This document shows, piece by piece, positions 26,409 through 35,711 of a stretch of 35,910 nucleotides of DNA. The stretch lies in NCBI GenBank assembly GCA_020049495.1, contig JAIFKU010000124.1, positions 1 through 35,910 on the forward strand, read 5' to 3'. The stretch is from Accumulibacter sp. (GTDB lineage: Bacteria; Pseudomonadota; Gammaproteobacteria; Burkholderiales; Rhodocyclaceae). The position numbers and the translations under genes were made by a program. The stretch's first letter is position 1. Every line of letters begins with the position of its first letter. The notes under the pieces were generated by a model that did no database searches, was not told the origin of the DNA, and worked only from the letters and a program-made list of their open reading frames with translations.

Positions 26409-27518
26409 TCAGTCGAAGAATTTGACGCACACCGGCGTCGGTACCGGCGTGACGTGTCCGGTGGGTTCGAGTTCTCCGCTTTTTTGGTTGATGCGGAAGC
26501 TCACGATCGTATCGCTATCCTGGTTGGCCGCCAGCAGGAAATGCCCCTGGGGATCGAGGGCAAAATTCCGTGGTGTTCTTCCTCCGGTCGAAACATGGCC
26601 GACCCGACTGAGCAGCCCGCTGGCGCGGTCTATCCGGTGGATGACGATGCTGTCGTGACCACGGTTCGAGGCATACACGAAGCGCCCGCAAGGTGACACA
26701 TGAATGTCAGCACAGGTGCTTTCCCCGCTGAAATCTTCGGGCAGAGTGGGCACGGTCTGCATCTCGCTGAAACAGCCCAGCACGCCGTCATAGGCCAGGG
26801 CGGTCAGGCTGGAATCGAGCTCATTGATCAGGTAGGCGAAGCGGCCATCGGGCCGGAAGGCCAGGTGACGCGGGCCGGAGCCCGGGGTGGCCTTGAACCA
26901 GGCGCGTTCATGCCTTTCCAGTTTGCCCCGGACGGGATCGAAGACATAGGCGGCCAGCTTGTCGAGCCCGAGATCGGGAACAAAAGCAAAGCGCTCGGCC
27001 GGATCGAAGATCACCGAATGGGCGTGCGCGCCACGCTGGCGGTTGGGATCGATACTCGAACCCTGGTGCTGGATGAAGTCACTGGCTGGTGCCAGACTCC
27101 CATCCTCACACACAGGCAACACGCACACACTGCCGCTCATGAAGTTGGCGATGAAAACATGCCGTCCGTCCCGGGTGACTTCAACATGGCAGGGATCGGT
27201 ACCATGGGTCATCTGCTTGTTCAGGAATTCCAGCGCACCCGAACGCGGATCGACGGCGAAAGCGCTGACGGTACCGGTCGGGCGATCCTGCCAGGTCTTC
27301 AGTTCGTTCACGGCATAAAGGAAGCGGCGCGTCGGGTCAAAGGCCAGATAGGAGGGGTTGGTGACGCCGGTCGTCGTGGCCAGCAGTTCCAGTGCGCCGG
27401 ATGTCCTGTCAAAACGGTAGCGGTAGATACCCTGCCCCTTACCTTCGAGTATCTTCCCGGTCCCGAAACGGATGGGCTCGGTATAGGTCCCGACGTAGAT
27501 GAAAGATTCCGTCTTCAT
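26409..27518 (-). CDS. Lactonase of the YbhE/6-phosphogluconolactonase beta-propeller family
   Basis: A 369-residue seven-bladed beta-propeller protein. Typical repeats are YVGTYT at the N-terminus, PSYLAFDPTRRFLYAVNE, HAHSVIFDPAERFAFVPDLG, GPRHLAFRPDGRFAYLINEL, CADIHVSPCGRFVYASNRG and TPRNFALDPQGHFLLAANQ. Family members hydrolyse sugar lactones (6-phosphogluconolactone in E. coli Pgl), and many cleave non-phosphorylated aldonolactones. I took ATG 27518, with GGTGG six bases upstream, over an in-frame TTG at 27524. It is the second gene after the Zn-dependent dehydrogenase (40-base gap), which would supply its lactone. No signal peptide is seen, so cytoplasmic. Confidence 0.88.
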   Translation of the reverse strand: MKTESFIYVGTYTEPIRFGTGKILEGKGQGIYRYRFDRTSGALELLATTTGVTNPSYLAFDPTRRFLYAVNELKTWQDRPTGTVSAFAVDPRSGALEFLNKQMTHGTDPCHVEVTRDGRHVFIANFMSGSVCVLPVCEDGSLAPASDFIQHQGSSIDPNRQRGAHAHSVIFDPAERFAFVPDLGLDKLAAYVFDPVRGKLERHERAWFKATPGSGPRHLAFRPDGRFAYLINELDSSLTALAYDGVLGCFSEMQTVPTLPEDFSGESTCADIHVSPCGRFVYASNRGHDSIVIHRIDRASGLLSRVGHVSTGGRTPRNFALDPQGHFLLAANQDSDTIVSFRINQKSGELEPTGHVTPVPTPVCVKFFD

Positions 27519-27558
27519 GTTCAACCACCCCCAACCCTGAGTTAGCCCGCCTGCTCAA

Positions 27559-28653
27559 TCAACGATTCGCTTCCGGACCATTGGGTTCGATGACCACCTT
27601 GACCGCGCCATCCTTGCGTTCGACGAAGGTCGAGAGCGCCTGCGTGAAATCGTCCAGAGGAAAGACGTGGCTGATCAGATCACCGACCACCAGTTGTCCC
27701 GCGGCAATCGATTCGATGATCTTCCAGGAAACGTTCGGGTTGGCCCGCGAGCCGTAGATGGCGATTTCGTTGTGCACAATGTACTTGTAGGGCAGTTTTT
27801 CCTCGACCTTGTCCGGCGGCACGCCCATCAGCGCCACGCTTCCGCCTTTGCGCACCATGCGTACCGCCTGGGCGAAAGTCCCCTCCGCTCCGGAACATTC
27901 GAAGGCCTCGTCCACGCCCTCACCACCCGTCGCGCGGCGAACCGCCTCGACCGGATCCTCTTGCTCAAAATTGATGGCCAGGTCGGCACCCAGCTTCATT
28001 GCCGTTTGCAGCCGGGAACCCCGGCCGACCATGATCACGCGTGCCGCGCCCAGAATTCGGGCGAAACGCATGGCGATCAGGCCGATCGGCCCGGGCCCGA
28101 TCACCACCACCGTACCGCCTGCAGTGATACCGGAGAGCTCCATGCCGTGCAGGGTGACGCCAGCAGTATCAACCAGGGCGCCTTCCCTGAAGCTCACTTT
28201 TTCGGGCAACTTCTTGATGCTCTTGATCGAATAGACGTTGTATTGCGCGTAGGCGCCCGGGGTAATGAAACCGTAATGGCGGTGCCCGCTCTCGGCACGA
28301 CCGTAATTGGCGCAGATCGTATAGCGTCCGGCCAGACAATTCCGGCAATGGCCACAGCCTTTATGAGCTTCTCCGGCCACCCGGTCTCCCGGAGCGAAGC
28401 CGGTCGCATCAGGCCCGACGCTGACGACCTCACCCGACCATTCATGTCCGGGAGTGAATGGGTAGGATGGCGGCCAGATTCCGGCCAGACCACCACGAAT
28501 GATTTCCGGATCGCTGCCGCAAATGGCCACTGCGCGTATCCTGCACAGCACTTCCGCTGGACCGGGAACGGGGACGGGCACTTGCTGGATTTCATATTCT
28601 CCGGGCGAAGTCAGGACAAGAGCTTTCATTATTTCAGGCAGGGCCGGATTCAT
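27559..28653 (-). CDS. Zn-dependent MDR alcohol/polyol dehydrogenase
   Basis: A 364-residue NAD(P)-dependent medium-chain dehydrogenase, like threonine or sorbitol dehydrogenases. Catalytic-zinc residues appear in AICGSD and PGHEWSGEV. The structural-zinc lobe is complete with four cysteines (GCGHCRNCLAGRYTIC). The cofactor-binding loop is VIGPGPIGLIAMRFARILGA. ATG 28653 is chosen because GAGGAG (28666-28661) lies seven bases upstream; the frame stays open 33 bases more. With the lactonase downstream, the likely reaction is oxidation of an aldose at C1 or a polyol, but the substrate is not visible. Control is probably by the divergent GntR protein, since an operator-like dyad covers the promoter. 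Confidence 0.9.
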   Translation of the reverse strand: MNPALPEIMKALVLTSPGEYEIQQVPVPVPGPAEVLCRIRAVAICGSDPEIIRGGLAGIWPPSYPFTPGHEWSGEVVSVGPDATGFAPGDRVAGEAHKGCGHCRNCLAGRYTICANYGRAESGHRHYGFITPGAYAQYNVYSIKSIKKLPEKVSFREGALVDTAGVTLHGMELSGITAGGTVVVIGPGPIGLIAMRFARILGAARVIMVGRGSRLQTAMKLGADLAINFEQEDPVEAVRRATGGEGVDEAFECSGAEGTFAQAVRMVRKGGSVALMGVPPDKVEEKLPYKYIVHNEIAIYGSRANPNVSWKIIESIAAGQLVVGDLISHVFPLDDFTQALSTFVERKDGAVKVVIEPNGPEANR

Positions 28654-28677
28654 CGTTTTTCTCCTCAGAACAATGAT

Positions 28678-28718
28678 TGTATCCAAAATACAGTATACAA
28701 CTTAAAATTCATTGTCAA
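28678..28718 (-). promoter_or_regulatory. Promoter and GntR-type operator of the dehydrogenase-lactonase operon
   Basis: On the minus strand TTGACA (28718-28713) and TATACT (28697-28692) form a promoter with a rather short 15-base spacer; TACTGT gives 17. Overlapping the -10 are two dyads read on +: TGTAT-N5-ATACA (28678-28692) and TTGTATCC-N8-GTATACAA (28677-28700, one mismatch). TTGTATCCAAA recurs in the gntR promoter. Binding here would block transcription. Confidence 0.6.
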
Positions 28719-29019
28719 TGAAAACTTTTTCATTTGATGTGTGTTCCGACTCGTCCGGATCTGCCAGGAAGCACCAGTCCGTTTGCCACATCACCCGAAG
28801 GAAACCATCGGCAGCCATGCGTTCTGTCTTGAAGCAGCGCAGGCAGAAGATATGATTACAAAGGGAAAACAAGGATTCTAAGGGACTTGACAGGCCGTCC
28901 GACCTGCCAGCACAAAAACTGCGCTCCAGCTTATTGACCCTGTTTTATCCCGCCGCAAGAGGAAAGGCTTAAAATCCATATGTTAAACAACCGGACGCCT
29001 TTCACAGGCCAGAAATTTC
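28719..29019. other. Gene-free middle of the divergent dehydrogenase/gntR region
   Basis: About 300 bases between the two promoters. I see no coding region, tRNA or mobile-element remnant. The only structure is an imperfect dyad around CAGGCCGTCCGACCTG near 28890. Confidence 0.4.
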
Positions 29020-29063
29020 TTGACAAAAAGAACGCTTATCGTATCGTGTATGTTGTATCCAAA
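29020..29063 (+). promoter_or_regulatory. gntR promoter with operator-like element
   Basis: TTGACA (29020-29025) is followed after 16 bases by a weak -10, TATCGT (29042-29047). Downstream lies TTGTATCCAAA (29053-29063), identical to the element in the divergent dehydrogenase promoter. GTAT is repeated several times at 29041-29058. This suggests autoregulation by the GntR protein. Confidence 0.55.
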
Positions 29064-29134
29064 TTTAATTGGAATTTATTCCCCCACAGTGGCCTGGTTA
29101 TTGACAACGATCTGAGAGGCCGAGGAGTTCTCAT

Positions 29135-29842
29135 TTGAACGCAACTAGTGATTCATCCTCTGCAACCGGAATGAGGAACAGTTCTTCTATCCGGGAGGTT
29201 TACCGCAGCATGCAGGATATTGTTTTCGAAACCTTGCGCGATGAAATTCTGACCGGCGAACTTCAGCCGGGTGTTTTGCTGAACACCCTGTCATTGTCGA
29301 GTCGACTGGGCGTCAGCCGAACGCCAATACGCGAAGCATTGAACCGACTCGTTTCCATAGGGCTGGTCGAAAACATCCCGCACCGGGGATCCTTCGTCAG
29401 AAAGCTGTCCGTTGAGGAAGTCCTGGAGGTCTACTACATACGTGCTGCACTGGCCGGCGTATGTGCCCGGCTGGCGACCAAGCGGATAACCGAAACGCAG
29501 AAAAAGCAGTTGATCGAGCTGTGTGACGCGATGGAAAAGCCTGACGAAGATCACAAGACGATGTTGCAGAAGAATTTCCAGTTTCATAACATCATCTTTC
29601 AGGCAGCCCATTCTCCGCGCGTCGAGAGCCTTGCACTCCAGTATTACCACCAGAGCGAGCAATTCCGTGCGCTTTCCCTTGAACTGCCAGGCCGGTTCGA
29701 GGAGGCGTGCCGGGAGCATCGCTGCATCCTTCAAGCCATTCTCGACGGAGACAATGACAGCGCCGAACAGAGTTCGCGCGAGCATCAACTGAATACCGCA
29801 CGTCGAATCACAAAATCCCTGGGGTATAAAGACGATATTTGA
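29135..29842 (+). CDS. GntR family transcriptional regulator, FCD (FadR-type) subfamily
   Basis: A 235-residue DNA-binding regulator. The winged helix-turn-helix spans about 22-90, with LSSRLGVSRTPIREALNRLVSIGLV as recognition region. The C-terminal all-helical FCD domain shows the metal/ligand-binding histidines in QFHNIIFQAA, EHRCILQAI and REHQLNTAR. FCD members typically sense sugar acids or other carboxylates and are inactivated by them. The start is TTG 29135, supported by GAGGAG seven bases upstream; no better ATG exists. It is divergent from the dehydrogenase-lactonase operon, and 62 bases ahead of the epimerase gene on the same strand. It probably represses both sides. Confidence 0.93.
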   Translation: MNATSDSSSATGMRNSSSIREVYRSMQDIVFETLRDEILTGELQPGVLLNTLSLSSRLGVSRTPIREALNRLVSIGLVENIPHRGSFVRKLSVEEVLEVYYIRAALAGVCARLATKRITETQKKQLIELCDAMEKPDEDHKTMLQKNFQFHNIIFQAAHSPRVESLALQYYHQSEQFRALSLELPGRFEEACREHRCILQAILDGDNDSAEQSSREHQLNTARRITKSLGYKDDI

Positions 29843-29904
29843 GCCTGTCTGGATTCGGCAAAAATCGGGCAGGCCCATTTAACGATAGAAATGAAGGAAA
29901 AGAA

Positions 29905-30741
29905 ATGATCAAGTTTTCTTCGACAATCGCTTTTCAGCACGACAGCATTTTTTCGCCTTTCAAGGCAGACGAATTCGAGGACGCCATTCGCTGGGCGGCA
30001 GCATCGGGACTCGATGGCGTCGAGTTGGTCATCTCCGATTATTCAGATTTGCCACGGTTTTCACTGCTTGAACTGCGAAGGAAACTGGACGACTCCGGGC
30101 TTCTCGTCTCGACGATCTCGACAGGAGGTGCCTATCACCGTGAGGGTCTCAACCTGACCTCGGCAGAGGAAACAGTACGGAAAAACGCGTTCCGGCGGGT
30201 TTGTGAACACATTGAAGCGGCGGAAATACTGGGCAGCAAGGTCACGATCGGACTCCTGAGGGGCGTTGGCAGCAAAACGAACCTGTCCGAAGAAAGAAAG
30301 TGGCTCGCGCAACAACTCACCGAAATAGATGACTACGCCGCACGACACGGCGTTGGCGTACTGGTAGAAGCCATCAATCGCTATGAAGTCAAATTGCTCA
30401 ACTCGCTCGCTGAAACCGTTCATTTCATCAATGAGTTGGAAGGTGTCAGATCAGTGAAGGTGTTATGGGACGTGTTTCACGCGAATATTGAAGATCGTGC
30501 GTTTTGCGATGAAATTGATCACCATATTGATCATATTGGTCATGTGCATTTTGCGGACAACAATCGTTCATTTCCAGGTTTTGGAAAATTCGATTTCAAT
30601 GGAATTCTTTCCTGTCTGTCGAAAAACAAGTTTGACGGTTTCGTCTCGTTCGAATGCCTGAACGTTCCCGACGCCGATACGGTCAGGAAGGGCATGAAAG
30701 GCTTTTTACTGAAAGCACAAGAATGCCTGTTCGCAGAGTAA
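29905..30741 (+). CDS. Sugar phosphate isomerase/epimerase family TIM barrel (ketose 3-epimerase-like)
   Basis: A 278-residue AP-endonuclease-2-fold TIM barrel. Putative metal ligands match the D-tagatose 3-epimerase pattern: E155 in VEAINRYE, D189 in WDVFHANIED, H215 in GHVHFADNNR and E250 in FVSFEC. The run FADNNRSFPGFGKFDF parallels the substrate loop of that family. It would move a hydroxyl configuration at C3 of a ketose or a related step. Start ATG 29905 is preferred (AAGGA six bases upstream); the frame is open 66 bases further up. It is cotranscribed with gntR by position. Hydroxypyruvate isomerase- or IolE-like activity is an alternative. Confidence 0.87.
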   Translation: MIKFSSTIAFQHDSIFSPFKADEFEDAIRWAAASGLDGVELVISDYSDLPRFSLLELRRKLDDSGLLVSTISTGGAYHREGLNLTSAEETVRKNAFRRVCEHIEAAEILGSKVTIGLLRGVGSKTNLSEERKWLAQQLTEIDDYAARHGVGVLVEAINRYEVKLLNSLAETVHFINELEGVRSVKVLWDVFHANIEDRAFCDEIDHHIDHIGHVHFADNNRSFPGFGKFDFNGILSCLSKNKFDGFVSFECLNVPDADTVRKGMKGFLLKAQECLFAE

Positions 30742-30805
30742 ACGAAAATATCATGAAGCCGTAGCTTGGCTTTGGGACCCGCTTTGGGGAAATGCTGAAG
30801 TATTC

Positions 30806-30820
30806 GTCCTCAAAGAGGAC
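30806..30820. terminator. Hairpin after the epimerase gene (possible terminator)
   Basis: GTCCTC-AAA-GAGGAC is a perfect 6-bp stem with a 3-base loop, 65 bases after the stop. A second stem, GCCCCG-N7-CGGGGC (30832-30850), follows. Neither has a T-run, so intrinsic termination is uncertain. Confidence 0.35.
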
Positions 30821-30850
30821 TTGAGCCCAAGGCCCCGTAGCCTTCGGGGC

Positions 30851-30917
30851 GTCATCCCCGCGAAGGCGGGGATCCAGAATGTTGGTGTAACTGGGTTCCC
30901 GCCTTCGCGGGAACGAC
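30851..30917. repeat. Dispersed short palindromic repeat, copy 2 (inverted pair)
   Basis: ATCCCCGC-GAAG-GCGGGGAT (30854-30873) within GTC...CCAG, then 13 bases, then CTGG...GTTCCCGC-CTTC-GCGGGAAC-GAC (to 30917). The two hairpin units face each other, giving GTC/GAC ends. It is the same family as 24046-24139. It lies between the epimerase gene and the groESL promoter; the remainder of this 406-base gap holds no gene. Confidence 0.7.
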
Positions 30918-31007
30918 GGAAGCGAATAATTCAGCGCGTCCTTAATCTGCAAAAGTCTCAAATTAGGCTGCGACCGATTTTTATTCAACAAATTTTTCCT
31001 CTTTCGT

Positions 31008-31037
31008 CTTGAAATTCCCGTCAACCGCCCCTATTAT
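31008..31037 (+). promoter_or_regulatory. groESL promoter, sigma32-like overlapping sigma70-like
   Basis: CTTGAAA (31008-31014) and CCCCTAT (31028-31034) are spaced as in sigma32 promoters. In the same bases TTGAAA (31009-31014), a 17-base spacer and TATTAT (31032-31037) form a good sigma70 promoter. Heat-shock factor and housekeeping control can thus coexist, with the CIRCE operator immediately downstream. Confidence 0.75.
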
Positions 31038-31063
31038 TAGCACTCGCCAGATGTGAGTGCTAA
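31037..31063 (+). promoter_or_regulatory. CIRCE operator (HrcA binding site)
   Basis: A perfect TTAGCACTC-N9-GAGTGCTAA inverted repeat at the transcription start region of groESL. CIRCE is the site of the heat-sensitive repressor HrcA, whose gene is not in the window. Confidence 0.97.
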
Positions 31064-31147
31064 TAACTCTGTCGGCGGGCACTCTGCCTGGCTCGGCAGA
31101 TATTGGTCAGTTAGTCGTTACTTGTCTTAAACCCTAGGAGAAACTGT

Positions 31148-31438
31148 ATGAAAATCCGTCCTTTACATGATCGCGTGATCGTCAAACGCCTCGAAGAGGA
31201 ACGTAAAACCGCTTCCGGTATCGTTATTCCCGATGCTGCCGCTGAGAAACCTGATCAAGGCCAGGTTCTGTCTGTTGGCCCAGGCAAGCGTGACGAAAAT
31301 GGCAAGCATGTGACCCTGGACGTCAAGGTCGGCGACCGCATCCTGTTCGGTAAGTATTCCGGCCAGACCGTCAAGGTCGATGGCGAAGAACTGCTCGTCA
31401 TGCGCGAAGAAGACATCATGGGCGTCGTCGAAGCCTGA
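31148..31438 (+). CDS. groES: Co-chaperonin GroES
   Basis: A 96-residue protein that forms the heptameric lid of the GroEL folding chamber. [18 protein letters not shown] at the N-terminus, the mobile loop [15 protein letters not shown] (binding to GroEL) and the C-terminal [13 protein letters not shown] are all canonical. The ribosome site TAGGAG is well placed before the ATG. First gene of groESL, under CIRCE. Confidence 0.98.
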   Translation: MKIRPLHDRVIVKRLEEERKTASGIVIPDAAAEKPDQGQVLSVGPGKRDENGKHVTLDVKVGDRILFGKYSGQTVKVDGEELLVMREEDIMGVVEA

Positions 31439-31444
31439 GCGTAG

Positions 31445-33160
<1,716 letters not shown>

Positions 33161-33214
33161 CAACCGGCAGATAATGCCTGGTTGAGCGCATTTGCGTTCA
33201 ATCCGCTCCCAAAG

Positions 33215-33251
33215 AACCCCGCCTGGCTTTGCCTTGCGGGGTTTTTCTTTT
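33215..33251 (+). terminator. groESL terminator
   Basis: AACCCCGC (33215-33222) pairs with GCGGGGTT (33236-33243) and is followed by TTTCTTTTT: a strong intrinsic terminator 54 bases after the groEL stop. Confidence 0.92.
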
Positions 33252-33436
33252 TGCGATCAGTCCGCCGGATGTTATGCCGCCAAAATGGTGGCACAATGAT
33301 TTTTGTGCCTGGGCGTAAGGCAGGCGAGACAGGTCGGGGTAAAAAATGGCGGGGAGCATCCGGTGCAGTATCGGACACTCCCCGAGTTCTAGCCGAAACC
33401 AGAACTCCCAGGACCATAAAGAAGAACAGCAGGTGT

Positions 33437-33478
33437 ATCGTAGGACCGGTGGCTTACAAAAACCTTACGATCACCGGT
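33437..33478. repeat. Two interleaved inverted repeats before the response regulator gene
   Basis: ATCGTAGG (33437-33444) is complementary, with one bulge, to CCTTACGAT (33463-33471). ACCGGTG (33445-33451) is complementary to CACCGGT (33472-33478). The two pairings cross each other, with no linker bases, so they would be mutually exclusive in RNA; alternatively they are a protein-binding site. The AGGGG ribosome site starts eight bases later. A small open frame (33297-33499) covers this stretch but looks non-coding; the rest of the gap (33252-33436) holds nothing I recognise. Confidence 0.4.
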
Positions 33479-33495
33479 TATATTGAGGGGATGCC

Positions 33496-34176
33496 ATGAG
33501 AATCCTGCTTGCCGAAGACGACCGGATCATTGCCGACGGGTTGGGGCGTTCGTTACGCCAGACCGGCTATGCCGTCGATTGGGTGGCCAATGGGACCGAT
33601 GCCGACAACGCGCTGCTGACCGGCACCTATGACCTTGTTATTCTTGACCTTGGCCTGCCAAAAATGTCCGGCCTCGACGTGCTGCGCCGCTTGCGTACGC
33701 GCAAATCGAAAGTGCCGGTACTGATTCTCACGGCGCTTGACGGCACAACGGACCGCGTCAAGGGGCTTGACCTGGGTGCGGATGACTACATGGCCAAGCC
33801 CTTCGAACTTCCCGAACTGGAGGCGCGGGTGCGCGCACTCACGCGGCGCTCGACAGGCACGACCCCGGTGATTCAGTGCGGCGCACTGTCCTTTGACCAG
33901 ACTGATCGCTGTGCACTGTTGAATGGTGAAATGCTTGAGTTGTCGGCACGCGAACTGGGTTTGCTTGAGATACTCATGTCGCGGCCGGGCCGGCTGGTCA
34001 GCAAGAATCAACTGGTCGAACACCTGTGCGGCTGGGGCGAGGAAGTGAGCCACAACGCGATTGAGGTCTACATGCATCGCTTGCGCAAGAAGCTCGAATC
34101 AAGCGGTGTAACGATTACGACCGTACGTGGCCTGGGTTACTGCTTTGAAAAATCGACGCAAGAACCCAAATTCTGA
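33496..34176 (+). CDS. OmpR/PhoB-type response regulator (TctD/QseB-like)
   Basis: A 226-residue two-domain regulator. The receiver has acidic E7/D8/D9, phosphoacceptor D51 (DLVILDLGLP), T79 and K101 (MAKPF), so it is complete. The C-terminal winged helix (about 125-220) includes LSARELGLLEILMSRPGRLVS and a recognition region HNAIEVYMHRLRKKLE. The start is ATG 33496 with AGGGG five bases upstream. It overlaps its sensor kinase gene by at least 32 bases. The kinase type suggests regulation of carboxylate transport or metabolism, but no transporter adjoins it. A distinct operator is not identified. Confidence 0.93.
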   Translation: MRILLAEDDRIIADGLGRSLRQTGYAVDWVANGTDADNALLTGTYDLVILDLGLPKMSGLDVLRRLRTRKSKVPVLILTALDGTTDRVKGLDLGADDYMAKPFELPELEARVRALTRRSTGTTPVIQCGALSFDQTDRCALLNGEMLELSARELGLLEILMSRPGRLVSKNQLVEHLCGWGEEVSHNAIEVYMHRLRKKLESSGVTITTVRGLGYCFEKSTQEPKF

Positions 34177-35638
34177 TACCCAGCGTTCGCTGTTCGGCGA
34201 GATTCTGGACTGGATGCTGGCGCCGCTCCTTTTTGTTTGGCCGATCAGTATCGCCGTTACGCACTACTTTGCCACCAGTGTTGCCAATTTTCCTTACGAC
34301 CAGACCCTGCGCGAACAGGTCACGGCCATTTCGCGCCAGATCAAGTTTGTCGAGGGCAATCCGCAGATATCCCTGCCCGGGTCAGCGCGCGCATTCTTGC
34401 GCTCGGATGAGATCGACAGCGTATATTTCCATGTGCTGGGTCGCGGCGGAAAGCTGATCGTCGGCGACCCGGAATTGCCCGTGCTGAAATCAACCGAAGT
34501 TCCGGAAAAGACAGAAACCGGTGAAGTCTATTTTCGCGATGACGACTTCAAGGGGCAGGACTTGCGGATCGCCTTCATGTACATCGCGGAGCCCGGTGCG
34601 CCCCATGATAGCTGGGTTCTGGTTGAGGTCGGAGAAACGCTGGAGAAGCGTTCGCAACTTTCCAACAAGATCATTGCCAGCGTGATTCTTCCCCAGTTCG
34701 TCATCATTCCACTGGCCGTTATTCTCGTCTGGTTCGGGTTGTCGCAGGGCCTGCGGCCTTTGACCCGCCTTCGCGAACGCATCGAAACGCGCCGCGAGGC
34801 CGATCTCTCGCCCATTTCGTCGGGACGGGTTCCGGAAGAACTGCAGCCGCTGACCGATGCCTTCAATTCCATGCTGATGCGGATGCAACACAACATGGAT
34901 GTGCAGCGTCGTTTCATTTCCGATGCAGCACATCAGATGCGTACGCCGCTCACCGGCCTGAAAATGCAGGCCCAACTGGCCACGCGGGAAAATGACCCGA
35001 AACAACTGCGCTATGCGTTGCAGAATATTTCGAGCAGTGTTGATCGCGCATCACATCTGGTTAATCAACTGCTGGCGCTGGCGCGCGCCGAAGCGAGCGA
35101 ACATTCCGAACAGGCACTGGTTCCGGTCGATCTCGATCAGTTGCTGCACGAGATTGTTGAAACCTGGGTTGTACGCGCGCTTGACCGGCGGATTGACCTC
35201 GGTTACGAGCCCGCGGGACCGGTACATATCCGGGGTAATGTCTTCCTGCTGCGTGAGATGATCAATAATCTGCTTGATAACGCCTTGCGCTACACCCCGG
35301 ATGAGGGGCGTGTTACCGCCCGAGTCGTGGCGCAGGGCGATTTTGTCATGCTTGAAATAGAAGACAGCGGCATCGGCATTTCCGATGACGATGCGCACAA
35401 GGTGTTCGACCGCTTCTATCGGGTTGAGGGCACCGGCGTCGAGGGCAGCGGACTGGGGCTCGCCATCGTGCGTGAAATTGCCGAGTTGCATCGGGCCGCC
35501 GCAAGTCTTCGCCCACACACCGCGAACAGCCAGGGCGAACGGGCAGCCGGCTCGATTGCCCGGGTGGTCTTCCCGGCCCATCGTATGCCTCCGCCAACGC
35601 CTGCCATCCCGGAGCATATCCAAACAGGTTTTGCCTGA
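34127..35638 (+). CDS. Sensor histidine kinase, TctE-like (2CSK_N sensor domain)
   Basis: A 503-residue inner-membrane kinase. TM1 spans about 29-52. A periplasmic 2CSK_N-type domain (about 57-170) contains REQVTAISRQIKFVEGNPQI. TM2 is about 183-206 and HAMP 207-260. The dimerisation domain has H269 in SDAAHQMRTPLTGL. The ATPase domain has N-box NNLLDNALRYTP, G1 DSGIGI, F-box FDRFYR and G2 GSGLGLAIV, so it looks active. The start is uncertain: GTG 34127 (50-base overlap with the regulator gene) or TTG 34145 (32-base overlap); GGG lies eight bases before the latter. It ends 33 bases before the tRNA-Phe promoter. Tricarboxylate sensing is the usual role of this family; the ligand here is unknown. 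Confidence 0.9.
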   Translation: MAWVTALKNRRKNPNSDTQRSLFGEILDWMLAPLLFVWPISIAVTHYFATSVANFPYDQTLREQVTAISRQIKFVEGNPQISLPGSARAFLRSDEIDSVYFHVLGRGGKLIVGDPELPVLKSTEVPEKTETGEVYFRDDDFKGQDLRIAFMYIAEPGAPHDSWVLVEVGETLEKRSQLSNKIIASVILPQFVIIPLAVILVWFGLSQGLRPLTRLRERIETRREADLSPISSGRVPEELQPLTDAFNSMLMRMQHNMDVQRRFISDAAHQMRTPLTGLKMQAQLATRENDPKQLRYALQNISSSVDRASHLVNQLLALARAEASEHSEQALVPVDLDQLLHEIVETWVVRALDRRIDLGYEPAGPVHIRGNVFLLREMINNLLDNALRYTPDEGRVTARVVAQGDFVMLEIEDSGIGISDDDAHKVFDRFYRVEGTGVEGSGLGLAIVREIAELHRAAASLRPHTANSQGERAAGSIARVVFPAHRMPPPTPAIPEHIQTGFA

Positions 35639-35670
35639 ACAATGCGTGAGGAGAAAGCGGCCGTTTGCTT

Positions 35671-35699
35671 TTGACGAAGCAGGGGCGACTCGCTATAAT
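35671..35699 (+). promoter_or_regulatory. tRNA-Phe promoter
   Basis: TTGACG (35671-35676), a 17-base spacer and a perfect TATAAT (35694-35699). The GC-rich discriminator GCCGCC follows, as usual for stringently controlled stable-RNA promoters. Confidence 0.9.
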
Positions 35700-35711
35700 G
35701 CCGCCTTTCCT

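Noticed and set aside
27667..28737. A 356-codon frame antisense to the Zn dehydrogenase gene
   Set aside because: His/Arg/Asp-rich shadow; the opposite strand has complete zinc and cofactor motifs.
28800..28960. Possible mobile-element remnant between the dehydrogenase and gntR
   Set aside because: No terminal repeats, target duplication or transposase-like frame could be seen.
33297..33499. Small open frame overlapping the response-regulator start as ATGA
   Set aside because: No known domain and basic, low-complexity content. The stretch is better explained as a leader with inverted repeats, though translational coupling cannot be excluded.
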